Shown here one piece after another: positions 1-8,072 of a stretch of 64,000 nt of DNA (the stretch's first letter is position 1; every line of letters begins with the position of its first letter). Below the pieces are notes generated by a model that was not told the origin of the DNA, made no database searches, and worked only from the letters and a program-made list of their open reading frames with translations. The stretch is from Bordetella parapertussis (lineage in GTDB: Bacteria > Pseudomonadota > Gammaproteobacteria > Burkholderiales > Casimicrobiaceae): assembly GCA_943331295.2 (NCBI GenBank), contig CALQLA020000014.1:33756-97755 (forward strand), given 5' to 3'. The translations under genes were made by a program, and so were the position numbers.

Positions 1-1
1 C

Positions 2-1672
2 CAGTACCGCGACGACCGGCAGACGCAGGATCTGCCGGCGACCGACGACGAGCGCTCGGCGCTGGCGCTGGCGATGGGATTCGCCACCGCCGCCGCGTTC
101 GACGAGGGCCTCGCCGTGCACCGTGCGAACGTCGAGGACCATTTCAACGCGGTGTTCGGCGACGCCGCAGCGCGGGCGGCAGCGGCAGCGCCCGACGGCG
201 CGCCCTCCCCCGCGGCCACCTTCGCCGCGATCTGGCGCGAGGACGTCAGCCCCGAGACGGTGCCGGCGCTGCTGAGCGGAGCCGGCTTCGCCGATGCCCC
301 CGCGCTGGTCGCGACGCTGCAGCGGGTCCGCGCCAGCTCGCGCTACCTCCAGCTGCCGGTGCTCTCCCGGCAGCGGTTCGACGCGCTGCTGCCGGAACTC
401 CTGGCCGCGGCCGCGACGATGCCCGTGCCCGGTGCCGATCCGCAGACGGTGTTCGCGCGACTCCTCGCGCTGCTCGAGACCATCAGCCGGCGCAGTGCCT
501 ACCTCGCGCTGCTGGTCGAGCATCCGCCGCTGCTGCCGCGGCTCGCCAACCTGATGGGCAGCTCGGCCTGGGCCGCCGACTACCTGACGCGGCACCCGCT
601 GCTGCTCGACGAGCTGCTCGATACGCGGACGCTGCTCGCCGAGCCCGACTGGACCGAGTGGCGCACGGAGCTCGCGCGGATGCTCGCCGCCCACGACGGC
701 GACGCCGAGCGGCAGATGGACGTGCTGCGCCACTTCCAGCACGCGCAGTCGTTCCGGCTGCTGGTCCAGGATCTCGCCGGGTCGCTGACGGTCGAGCGGC
801 TCGCCGACCACCTCTCGGCGCTGGCCGACATCATCCTCGCCGCCACCGTCGACGCCGTCTGGCGGCACCTCCATGGCGCCGGCGCCGCGCCGCCGCGCTT
901 CGCGGTCATCGGCTACGGGAAGCTGGGGGGCAAGGAACTGGGCTACGTGTCCGACCTCGACCTCGTCTTCCTCTACGAGGAGCACGACGACTCGGCGGCC
1001 GAGCGCTATGCGCGGCTCGCGCAGCGCCTCGTCACCTGGCTCACCAGCACGACGGCCGCCGGCCCCCTGTACGACACCGACCTCCGCCTGCGCCCCGACG
1101 GTGCCGCGGGGCCGATGGCGCGGACCTTCGCCGCGTTCTGCCGCTACCAGCGCGAGAAGGCCTGGACCTGGGAGCACCAGGCGCTCACTCGCGCCCGGTT
1201 CGTCGCCGGGGACGCCGCGATCGGCGCCGCGTTCGAGGCCGAGCGCGACCTGCTCCTGCGCCTGCCGCGCGACCCGGCCGCGTTGCGGACGGACGTGGCG
1301 GACATGCGGCGGCGGATGCACGCGGGCCATCCCAACCCGACGCCGGACTTCGACCTGAAGCACGACTCGGGCGGCATGGTCGACATCGAGTTCGCGGTCC
1401 AGTACCTCGTGCTGGCGCACGCGCACGAGCACCCTGCGCTGACCCGCAACGCCGGCAACATCGCGCTGCTCGCGCTGTGCGCGGACCTCGGCCTGCTGCC
1501 CGCGGCGATGGCGGCGGCGGCCGGCGACGCCTACCGCGAGTACCGCCGGCTGCAGCACCAGATCCGGCTCACCGGGGCGCCGCACGCGCGCGTGCCCCCC
1601 GAGGGACAGGCCGCCCGGCGCGCGGCGGTCGGCGCGCTGTGGATCGAGGTCTTCGGGCAGCCCCGGCGCTGA
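2..1672 (+). CDS. glnE: Glutamine synthetase adenylyltransferase/adenylyl-removing enzyme, C-terminal part (5' truncated by window)
   Basis: The reading frame is open from base 2, so the start lies outside the window; the 556 visible residues are the C-terminal part of a protein normally about 900-950 residues long. GlnE adenylylates and deadenylylates glutamine synthetase in response to P-II protein. The second nucleotidyltransferase domain is visible, with GYGKLGGKELGYVSDLDLVF at about bases 911-970 supplying the G-G-x5-7-SDxDL metal/ATP motif, followed by the helical C-terminal domain containing KHDSGGMVDIEFAVQYLVL, a GlnE hallmark. The first in-frame ATG at base 74 is internal (MGF after the YRDDRQTQ stretch) and is not the start. 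A P-II gene (glnB) is also in this window at 28.6 kb. Confidence 0.95.
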   Translation, partial: QYRDDRQTQDLPATDDERSALALAMGFATAAAFDEGLAVHRANVEDHFNAVFGDAAARAAAAAPDGAPSPAATFAAIWREDVSPETVPALLSGAGFADAPALVATLQRVRASSRYLQLPVLSRQRFDALLPELLAAAATMPVPGADPQTVFARLLALLETISRRSAYLALLVEHPPLLPRLANLMGSSAWAADYLTRHPLLLDELLDTRTLLAEPDWTEWRTELARMLAAHDGDAERQMDVLRHFQHAQSFRLLVQDLAGSLTVERLADHLSALADIILAATVDAVWRHLHGAGAAPPRFAVIGYGKLGGKELGYVSDLDLVFLYEEHDDSAAERYARLAQRLVTWLTSTTAAGPLYDTDLRLRPDGAAGPMARTFAAFCRYQREKAWTWEHQALTRARFVAGDAAIGAAFEAERDLLLRLPRDPAALRTDVADMRRRMHAGHPNPTPDFDLKHDSGGMVDIEFAVQYLVLAHAHEHPALTRNAGNIALLALCADLGLLPAAMAAAAGDAYREYRRLQHQIRLTGAPHARVPPEGQAARRAAVGALWIEVFGQPRR

Positions 1673-1759
1673 CGACGGAACGCACGCGCCGGGCAAACCC
1701 CGGACCGGGCCGCGCGCATCAGGTAAAATCGCTTTTTTTCGCTGCAGGGAGAAATCGCC

Positions 1760-2683
1760 ATGTCGATGGCCGACCGTGATGGCTGGATCTGGTACGACGG
1801 CAAGATGGTGCCGTGGCGCGACGCCACGACCCACGTGCTGACCCACACGCTGCACTACGGCATGGGGGTGTTCGAAGGCGTCCGCACGTACCACACCGCC
1901 GACGGGCCGGCGATCTTCCGCCTCACCGACCACACCGACCGCCTCTTCCGGTCGGCGCACATCTTCGGCATGAAGATCCCCTTCACCAAGGACGAGATCA
2001 ACGCCGCGCACATCGCCTGCGTCCGCGACAACAAGCTCGACTCGTGCTACATCCGACCGATCGCCTTCTACGGCTCGAAGGTGATGGGCGTCGCCGCGAG
2101 GTCGAACCCGGTCCGCGTCGCGATCGCGGCGTGGCCGTGGGGTGCGTACCTCGGCACCGACGGCCTCGAAAAGGGCATCCGCGTGAAGACCTCGTCGTTC
2201 ACCCGCCATCACGTCAACATCACGATGACGGGCGCCAAGGCCTGCGCCAACTACCTCAACTCGATCCTCGCCAACCACGAAGCGACGCAGGACGGCTACG
2301 ACGAGGCGATGCTGCTCGACGCGCAGGGATACGTGTCGGAAGGCTCGGGCGAGAACATCTTCATCGTCCAGGGCGGCGAGTTGCACACGCCTGACATCGG
2401 CTCCGGCGCACTGAAGGGCGTGACGCGCGACACCGTGATGACGCTGGCGCGCGAGGCCGGCATCCGGGTCCACGAGCGCCGGATCCTGCGCGACGAGGTC
2501 TACTGCGCCGACGAGGCATTCTTCAGCGGCACGGCCGCCGAAATCACGCCGATCCGCGAGCTCGACAACCGGGAGATCGGCACCGGCGTGCGCGGCCCCA
2601 TCACCGCGCGGCTGCAGGAAGTCTATTTCGACACCGTGCACGGCCGCAACCCGGCGAAAGCGGCGTGGCTCACGCGGGTGTGA
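1760..2683 (+). CDS. ilvE: Branched-chain-amino-acid aminotransferase
   Basis: Fold-type IV PLP transaminase, 307 residues, the usual length. It catalyses the last step of valine, leucine and isoleucine synthesis. Lys160 in TGAKACANYLNS aligns with the PLP lysine of E. coli IlvE; downstream YVSEGSGENIF and FFSGTAAEITPI are the cofactor-phosphate and substrate loops. The start at 1760 follows GGGAGAAA at 1747-1754; a second ATG two codons on is possible. A TAAAAT at 1724-1729 could be a -10 element without a clear -35. It is followed after 2 bases by a zinc-finger gene and then waaF, an order common in betaproteobacteria. Confidence 0.96.
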   Translation: MSMADRDGWIWYDGKMVPWRDATTHVLTHTLHYGMGVFEGVRTYHTADGPAIFRLTDHTDRLFRSAHIFGMKIPFTKDEINAAHIACVRDNKLDSCYIRPIAFYGSKVMGVAARSNPVRVAIAAWPWGAYLGTDGLEKGIRVKTSSFTRHHVNITMTGAKACANYLNSILANHEATQDGYDEAMLLDAQGYVSEGSGENIFIVQGGELHTPDIGSGALKGVTRDTVMTLAREAGIRVHERRILRDEVYCADEAFFSGTAAEITPIRELDNREIGTGVRGPITARLQEVYFDTVHGRNPAKAAWLTRV

Positions 2684-2685
2684 CG

Positions 2686-2883
2686 ATGACCGCCGCCAGC
2701 GCTGCCGCCGAAGTGGCGGTCGACCCGAAGGACCTGCCGGTGTTCTGTCCGAATCCGGCGATGCCCCTGTGGTCGTCGCATCCGCGCGTGTTCCTCGACA
2801 TCGCGGAGACGGGGCACGCGATGTGCCCGTACTGCGGCACGCGCTACGCGCTCGCGGGCGGCCCGCATCGCGGCGGGCACTGA
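2686..2883 (+). CDS. Small CHCC-type zinc-finger protein
   Basis: 65 residues. The core FCPNPAMPLWSSHPRVFLD followed by a C-P-Y-C pair gives the Cys-x-His-x-Cys-x2-Cys zinc site of the zf-CHCC family, related to the NDUFS6 subunit of mitochondrial complex I. Its bacterial role is not established. The start at 2686 lies 2 bases after the ilvE stop, which suggests translational coupling; an in-frame upstream ATG at 2665 would overlap ilvE and adds residues that look like out-of-frame ilvE. Such a gene between ilvE and waaF is common in betaproteobacteria. Confidence 0.85.
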   Translation: MTAASAAAEVAVDPKDLPVFCPNPAMPLWSSHPRVFLDIAETGHAMCPYCGTRYALAGGPHRGGH

Positions 2884-2955
2884 GCCCTGGGGCGATGGCG
2901 CGCGCCGGCCCGCCCCGGGCACGGCTGCCTTCGCCTGCGCCGCGAAGGTAGTCCG

Positions 2956-4008
2956 GTGAACTCCGGCCGCATCCTCCTCGTCGCGCCGTCGTGGGTCGGC
3001 GACGCAATCCTGTCGGAGCCCCTGGTGGCCGAGCTCAGGAAGGCGCACCCGGACACCCTGGTCGACGTCCTGGCCCCGCCCTGGTGCGCGGCCGTCTATG
3101 CCCGGATGCGCGGCACCGGCAACGTCATCGCCAACCCGATCGGCCACGGCCGCTTCGACCTGGCCGGGCGCCGCGCGCTCGCGCGCACGCTGGCCGGCGC
3201 GGGATATGCCCAGGCGTTCGTGTTGCCCAACTCGTGGAAGTCGGCGCTGGTTCCCTGGCTTGCCCGCATCCCCCGCCGCACCGGCTACGTCGGCGAATCG
3301 CGCTGGGGCCTGCTGAACGATGCGCGCCGGCTCGGGCGGGCGGGACCGGCGCGGCTCGTCGACCGCTTTCTCGCGCTGGCGGTCGCGCCGGGCGACCCCG
3401 TGCCCGATGCCGGCCGCCCGGTGCTGGTCCCGGATGCCGCCAACCGCGCCGCGGCCGTGGCGAAGCTCGGGCTCGACCTGAAGCGCCCCGTCGCCGCGCT
3501 ATGCCCGGGCGCCGAGTACGGCCCGGCCAAGCGCTGGCCCACGGCACACTTCGCGGCCCTTGCCGCGCGCTTCGCCAACGACGGCATGCAGGTCTGGCTG
3601 GTGGGCTCGCCCAACGATCGCGCCGATGCGGCGGCGGTAGCCGCGGCGGTCGCGGCCGCCGGCGACGCGCCGGCCGGGGCCGTGACCGATCTCACCGGAC
3701 GTACCGACCTCGGCACGGCGATCGATCTCCTGTCGCTCGCGCAGACGGTCGTCACCAACGACTCCGGCCTGATGCATGCGGCGGCGGCGGTCGGGGTGCC
3801 GCTGGTCGCCCTCTTCGGCTCGTCGTCGCCCGCCTACACGCCGCCGCTGTCGCCGGTGGCGCAGATCGCGCGGATCGACATCGCGTGCAGCCCGTGCTTC
3901 AAGCGCGAGTGCCCGCTCGGCCACTTCCGCTGCATGCGTGAACTCGAGCCGGACGCGGTGTATCATCTGGCGCGCAGCGGTGCAGTCAGGACAACCTTGC
4001 CGCGCTGA
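2956..4008 (+). CDS. waaF: Lipopolysaccharide heptosyltransferase II
   Basis: 350-residue GT9-family glycosyltransferase that adds the second L-glycero-D-manno-heptose to the LPS inner core at the cytoplasmic face of the inner membrane. Seen: N-terminal ILLVAPSWVGDAILSEPL (the acceptor-side signature), NSWKSALVPW near residue 95, CPGAEYGPAKRWP for ADP-heptose binding and TNDSGLMHAAAAVGVP near the C-terminal domain. The start is GTG at 2956 with GAAGG at 2944-2948 as ribosome site. It lies 72 bases after the zinc-finger gene and 10 bases before the next gene. The pattern fits WaaF better than WaaC, though the two are close. Confidence 0.93.
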   Translation: MNSGRILLVAPSWVGDAILSEPLVAELRKAHPDTLVDVLAPPWCAAVYARMRGTGNVIANPIGHGRFDLAGRRALARTLAGAGYAQAFVLPNSWKSALVPWLARIPRRTGYVGESRWGLLNDARRLGRAGPARLVDRFLALAVAPGDPVPDAGRPVLVPDAANRAAAVAKLGLDLKRPVAALCPGAEYGPAKRWPTAHFAALAARFANDGMQVWLVGSPNDRADAAAVAAAVAAAGDAPAGAVTDLTGRTDLGTAIDLLSLAQTVVTNDSGLMHAAAAVGVPLVALFGSSSPAYTPPLSPVAQIARIDIACSPCFKRECPLGHFRCMRELEPDAVYHLARSGAVRTTLPR

Positions 4009-4018
4009 CGCCCTCGCC

Positions 4019-4453
4019 ATGGCCAAGATCCGAACCCTTCCGATCTACACGACGCCCACCGACGCGGCCATCGCGTTCTACCAGGCCTTCGAAGCGAAGG
4101 ACCTCGACGCCATGATGGCGACGTGGGCCGAAGACGAGGAGATCATCTGCGTGCACCCCGGCGGCACGCGGCTCGTCGGCTACGACGCCGTACGCCAGGG
4201 CTGGGAGCAGTTGTTCGCGGGCGACACTCGGCTCGCCTTTCGCCTGGAGCAGGTCGTGGTGATGGAAACCGTCGGCCTTGCCATGCAGAGCGCCGTCGAG
4301 CATGTCACTCTCGGCATGGACAACGCGCCGCGCGGCACCGCCGTCTGCACCAACGTGTTCCTCCGTACACCCTACGGATGGCGGATGGTGATGCATCATG
4401 CGTCGCCGACGCCGGCGGTGCCTACGAACGCCCCGATCGGCCCGCTGCACTGA
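4019..4453 (+). CDS. NTF2-like / SnoaL-like domain protein
   Basis: 144 residues forming one cone-shaped NTF2-like domain: DAAIAFYQAFEAKDLDAMM, then WAEDEEIICVHPGGTRLVGYDAV, then a C-terminal sheet with CTNVFLRTPYGWRMVMHHASP. Proteins of this type (DUF4440/SnoaL-like) include small hydrolases, isomerases and subunits with no known activity, so no reaction can be assigned. The start at 4019 lies 10 bases after the waaF stop. The longer open frame reaching back to 3776 is inside waaF and was discarded. Confidence 0.8.
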   Translation: MAKIRTLPIYTTPTDAAIAFYQAFEAKDLDAMMATWAEDEEIICVHPGGTRLVGYDAVRQGWEQLFAGDTRLAFRLEQVVVMETVGLAMQSAVEHVTLGMDNAPRGTAVCTNVFLRTPYGWRMVMHHASPTPAVPTNAPIGPLH

Positions 4454-4780
4454 GCACGAGCGGGACCGGACCCGGGTCAGAACGCCTGTGGCCGGATGGC
4501 GAACACGCGATTGCCGGGGAGCGGATGGGCAGGAAAGCGCGAGACGGGACGTTCGGCATGGCAACACCTCGATGCAGGTGGGGGCCGGACCAGTGCACGG
4601 AAGCGCCGGCGCACCGGTCAAGCGCACGGCACTGGACCGTCACGGCACTCGACAGTCCTGCAGCGCGGGTTGGGAGGCGCGCGACACCCGGGTGGACCGG
4701 TGCCATGGCCACGATTGCCCCGGCTTTCGCTGGCACTCAACCCGGGCTACGCACGGCCGGACCGGTCCCGCCGGGGGCTC
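4454..4780. other. Intergenic stretch with one CCCGGG repeat copy
   Basis: 327 bases between the forward NTF2-like gene and the reverse ABC ATPase, whose 3' ends face each other. Apart from one copy of the intergenic repeat at 4702-4750, I see no gene. Open frames crossing it have no recognisable family. Confidence 0.6.
4702..4750. repeat. Intergenic CCCGGG repeat, copy A
   Basis: Contains GCCATGGCCACGATTGCCCC (4702-4721) followed by a CGGCTTTCGCTGG...CTCAACCCGGGCTAC arm. The first part recurs at 20420-20441 and the second resembles the palindromes at 20383, 33808, 49204 and 49261. It sits between convergent genes. Confidence 0.65.
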
Positions 4781-5569
4781 TCACCCCGTCGGCGCGTCCT
4801 CCGGCACCACCGGGTCGCTGAACAGCATCCCGTGGATACGGTCTTCGAGCGCGCGAAAATCCTCCGGCGCCGCACCGTCGCGCGGCAGGCTGTTCAACTC
4901 CGCCTTGACCTGCCCCGGATGCGGCGACAGCAGCAGGATGCGGCTGCCGATGACGATCGCCTCGGCGATGGAATGGGTGACGAACAGCACGGTGAACCGC
5001 GTGTCGTCCCAGAGCTGGAGCAGCTCGTCCTGCATCTTGCGCCGCGTCAGCGCGTCGAGCGCGGCGAACGGCTCGTCCATCAGCAGCACGTCCGGCTCCA
5101 TCGCCATCCCGCGTGCGATCGCGACCCGCTGCTTCATCCCGCCGGAGAGCGTGTGCGGGTAGCTGTCGGCGAACTTGGTGAGGTTCACCTTCGCGATGTA
5201 CTCCATCGCCTTCTCCGCGGCGGCGCGCCCCGCGAGCTTGCCGCTGGCGCGAAGCGGAAACTCGACGTTCTCGCGCACGGTCTTCCAAGGCAGCAGCTGG
5301 TCGAACTCCTGGAACACCATCATCCGGTCGGGGCCGGGCGCGGTCACCTGGCGTCCCTTCAGCCGGATCTCGCCCTCGGTCGGCGCGAGATAGCCGCCGA
5401 CCGCCTTCAGCAGCGTCGACTTGCCGCATCCCGACGGGCCGAGCAGCACGAAGCGATCGGCGGCGAACACCGAGAAATCGACGCGATAGGTGGCGGTGAC
5501 GAGATGGTCGCGCGTCTTGTACTGCAGGGTGACGCCGGCGACCTCCAGCAGCGGCGCGGCAGGCGTCAC
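4781..5569 (-). CDS. ABC transporter ATP-binding protein, nitrate/sulfonate/taurine type (orphan)
   Basis: 262-residue nucleotide-binding subunit of the TauB/SsuB/NrtD class. Seen: Walker A GPSGCGKST, Q-loop VFQEFDQLLPW (typical of this class), signature LSGGMKQRVAIARG, Walker B VLLMDEPFAALD and the H-loop FVTHSIAEA. It would energise uptake of an anion such as a sulfonate, but no cognate permease or periplasmic binding protein is within the window. It lies 198 bases downstream of the MmgE/PrpD gene on the same strand, so it may or may not share that transcript. Confidence 0.88.
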   Translation of the reverse strand: MTPAAPLLEVAGVTLQYKTRDHLVTATYRVDFSVFAADRFVLLGPSGCGKSTLLKAVGGYLAPTEGEIRLKGRQVTAPGPDRMMVFQEFDQLLPWKTVRENVEFPLRASGKLAGRAAAEKAMEYIAKVNLTKFADSYPHTLSGGMKQRVAIARGMAMEPDVLLMDEPFAALDALTRRKMQDELLQLWDDTRFTVLFVTHSIAEAIVIGSRILLLSPHPGQVKAELNSLPRDGAAPEDFRALEDRIHGMLFSDPVVPEDAPTG

Positions 5570-5767
5570 TGCACCCCCCGCGGCGCGGGCGGCAGAGGCA
5601 CGGCGACCGGGCGTGCGGCCGCGCGAGAAAATCGGGATTCACGGCCGCGAAGAGACATGGAAGCGGTACCTCGGTTCCGTTGGCGAGGACGAAGGATAGT
5701 GGAAGCCACGCCAATGCGCACTACGCGACGGACCGGACGGGCCCGGACCACGCGCCCGCCGGTTCGT

Positions 5768-7213
5768 TCAGAAGGCCGGCCGCTCGACGCCCACGGCGCC
5801 TGCATAGTCGCGCCAGAGTCCGGTTGCGTCGGCCGCATCGAATAGCCCGAGCACCGCCTGCGCGAGGCGCGCGGCGTCCCGCGTGGCCACGCGGTGCCCC
5901 GCCAGGACGACGAACTTGGCCTGGATGCGGTCGGCCTCCATCGGCGCGAACTGCATCGTGCCCCGCGACTCGGCCGCGGCGACGTAGTCGGTTCCCGCAG
6001 CCAGCACCGTGCCGTCGTCGAGGACGATCTCCACGTTCGAGTCGATGCCGTAGGGATTGCGCCGGTCGAGGGCGTCGTCGACGACGTGCCGCACACGTGC
6101 CGCGAGCAAGCGCACGACGTCGCTCGCGTAGCCCTGGAGCCATTGCTGCAGCACGGTGCCGCTCTCGTAGACGGGGCGCACGTCGTGCACGAGCGCCATC
6201 GCGACGCCGTACTCCATGTTGAAGTGGATCTGCGACAGCGAGCGCGGGAACTCGTGGCCCTGCGCCGTCACGAAGAACCGCGGCGTCCCGACGGTGACCT
6301 GGCGCACCGCCGCCGGCACGATGCCGTGGCGCGCCTTCAGCAGGTTGACGTTGTCGATCGCGCCGAGCACCTCGGCGCCGACGGGGTAGTACTTGACTCC
6401 GGTCCGGTCGAACGCGATGTAGCGCGTGCCGAGGTCGCGATCGAGGTGGTCGAGATCGAACTTGTCCGTGCTCGCCGTCATCGTCCGGCAGTAGCCCCAG
6501 TCCGGGTGCTCGAGCGTGTCGAGGCGCGACCGGATCCCGCGCTGCGCGAGCAGCGCGGCGAAGACACCGGTCTCCGCGGCGCGCCCGCAGTGGGTCCGCT
6601 TCACGTCGGTGCCGAGGCGCGCCATCATCAGCCCGCCGCCCGCATAGTCGGCGGCGATGACGATCGCCTGCGCCATCGTCACCGCGTCGAATCCGAGCAC
6701 CACGCCGGCGGCCACCGCCGCGCCGACGGCGCCGTGGAAGGCCGGCGTGTGCCAGCCCACGTCGAGTTCCGCCGACGGGCCGACGCATTCCGACAACCGG
6801 ATCATCACCTCGTAGCCCGCCACGACCGCGGCAACGAAGCGCGCGCCCGGGACCGGCCCGGCGACGAGGTCGAGCGCCGACAGGCAGGCGGGAACGACGC
6901 AGGCGCCCGGGTGGCAGTAGACGCCGAGGTCGTTCAACTCGAATGACTGCGCCAGTGTCCCGTGTGCGAACGCGGCCGCGGTCGGACTCGTCGGCCGGTC
7001 GTGACCGAGCACGCGGCAATCGCCCGCGCCCATCGCGATCGCGAGGCCCAGCGTCCGCATCGCCGGCGGCACGTCGAGGCCGAAGGTCATGCAGCCCAGG
7101 TTGTCGAGGATGCGCTCGGCGGCCCGCGCGCGCACCGCGGGGGGAATGCCCGCCGGCTCGCGGCCGAGGGCGACGGCGAACGCGGCCAGCTTTTCGGCGT
7201 ACGTGAGGTTCAT
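5768..7213 (-). CDS. MmgE/PrpD family protein, first copy
   Basis: 481 residues of the MmgE/PrpD fold, which includes 2-methylcitrate dehydratase, cis-aconitate decarboxylase and iminodisuccinate epimerase. The N-terminal helical domain (AERILDNLGCMTFG) and the central GTLAQSFELNDLGVYCHPG motif are visible. Where the second copy in this operon has AHALDYDD, this one has AQSFELND, so the active-site edge differs and the substrates probably do too. It is the last gene before the orphan ABC ATPase and follows the crotonase gene by 60 bases. The reaction is unknown; action on a polycarboxylate or its hydroxy derivative is an inference from the family and from the TRAP transporter. Confidence 0.85.
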   Translation of the reverse strand: MNLTYAEKLAAFAVALGREPAGIPPAVRARAAERILDNLGCMTFGLDVPPAMRTLGLAIAMGAGDCRVLGHDRPTSPTAAAFAHGTLAQSFELNDLGVYCHPGACVVPACLSALDLVAGPVPGARFVAAVVAGYEVMIRLSECVGPSAELDVGWHTPAFHGAVGAAVAAGVVLGFDAVTMAQAIVIAADYAGGGLMMARLGTDVKRTHCGRAAETGVFAALLAQRGIRSRLDTLEHPDWGYCRTMTASTDKFDLDHLDRDLGTRYIAFDRTGVKYYPVGAEVLGAIDNVNLLKARHGIVPAAVRQVTVGTPRFFVTAQGHEFPRSLSQIHFNMEYGVAMALVHDVRPVYESGTVLQQWLQGYASDVVRLLAARVRHVVDDALDRRNPYGIDSNVEIVLDDGTVLAAGTDYVAAAESRGTMQFAPMEADRIQAKFVVLAGHRVATRDAARLAQAVLGLFDAADATGLWRDYAGAVGVERPAF

Positions 7214-7273
7214 GCGTCGTCGGCGCCGGACGCGCCGTCCATGGGTTGGGCAGCGGCGATGCCGCCCGACCGG

Positions 7274-8071
7274 TTATCGTCCCGCAAAGCGCGGCGGCCG
7301 CTTCTCGCGAAAGGCATCCCTGCCCTCGCGGACGTCGGCGCTGTTGAGGCAGGCGGTGATCGCCGCGTACATCCGCTCGACCGCGGCGGCATCGGGCGCG
7401 CCGCCGTCCTGCCGAGGGCGCAGCAGCGCCGCCTTGGTGCCGCGCATGCTGAGCGGCGCATTGGCCGCGACCGCGGCGCACAACGCTGCCACGTCGCGCT
7501 CGAAACCCTCGTCAGTGGAACGGCGCTGGACGAGGCCGCACGCGAGCGCGGTTTCAGCGGGCATCGGCTGCGCCAGCAGGAAGAGCTCGGTCGCCCGCGA
7601 CATACCGGCGACGTCGACCATCCGGTGGATGCCGGCATCGGGATAGAGGAAGCCATAGCGATTGGGCGGCATCGAGAACGTCGTGCCCTCGGCGCACAGG
7701 CGAAGGTCGCAATGGCAGAACAGGTCCAGCGCGGCGCCGTAGACGAACTTCCTTGCCGCACCGATGACCGGATGCGGGCAGGCGAGCATGGCGTCGGCCA
7801 CGGCGCGCACCGGGGCGTGGATCGCGCGCGCGGCGGCGACGTCCAGCGGGCGGTCCGGCAGCGCGTCGACGTCGTAGCCGGCGGAGAACGGCATGCCCGG
7901 CGCGCCGCGCACGACGACGGCGCGCAGGTCGTCACGTGCCGCGCAGCCGCGGATCCCGTCGGCGAGCGCCGCCAGCATCGCCGGCGTCAGCGCATTGCGC
8001 GACGCCGGACGGTTGAACGAGAAGACGGCGACCGGACCGGCGTCGTCGACCAGCAGGTCGTCGGTCGCCAT
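7274..8071 (-). CDS. Crotonase-superfamily protein (enoyl-CoA hydratase/isomerase fold), noncanonical active site
   Basis: 265 residues with the crotonase fold (FSFNRPASRNALTP start, PFSAGYDVD oxyanion-hole segment). Aligning by eye to rat enoyl-CoA hydratase, the two catalytic glutamates (Glu144, Glu164) fall at Asp116 and Pro136, so a plain hydratase is unlikely; an Asp at 145 (YPDAG) could serve an isomerase-type role. The ATG at 8071 begins 1 base after the stop of the upstream MmgE/PrpD gene; a longer open frame to 8191 would overlap it. It belongs to the reverse catabolic operon. Confidence 0.85.
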   Translation of the reverse strand: MATDDLLVDDAGPVAVFSFNRPASRNALTPAMLAALADGIRGCAARDDLRAVVVRGAPGMPFSAGYDVDALPDRPLDVAAARAIHAPVRAVADAMLACPHPVIGAARKFVYGAALDLFCHCDLRLCAEGTTFSMPPNRYGFLYPDAGIHRMVDVAGMSRATELFLLAQPMPAETALACGLVQRRSTDEGFERDVAALCAAVAANAPLSMRGTKAALLRPRQDGGAPDAAAVERMYAAITACLNSADVREGRDAFREKRPPRFAGR

Positions 8072-8072
8072 G

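Noticed and set aside
4496..5845. A forward 449-codon frame across the intergenic region and the ABC ATPase.
   Set aside because: It is antisense to a complete ATPase with all motifs and has no recognisable domain.
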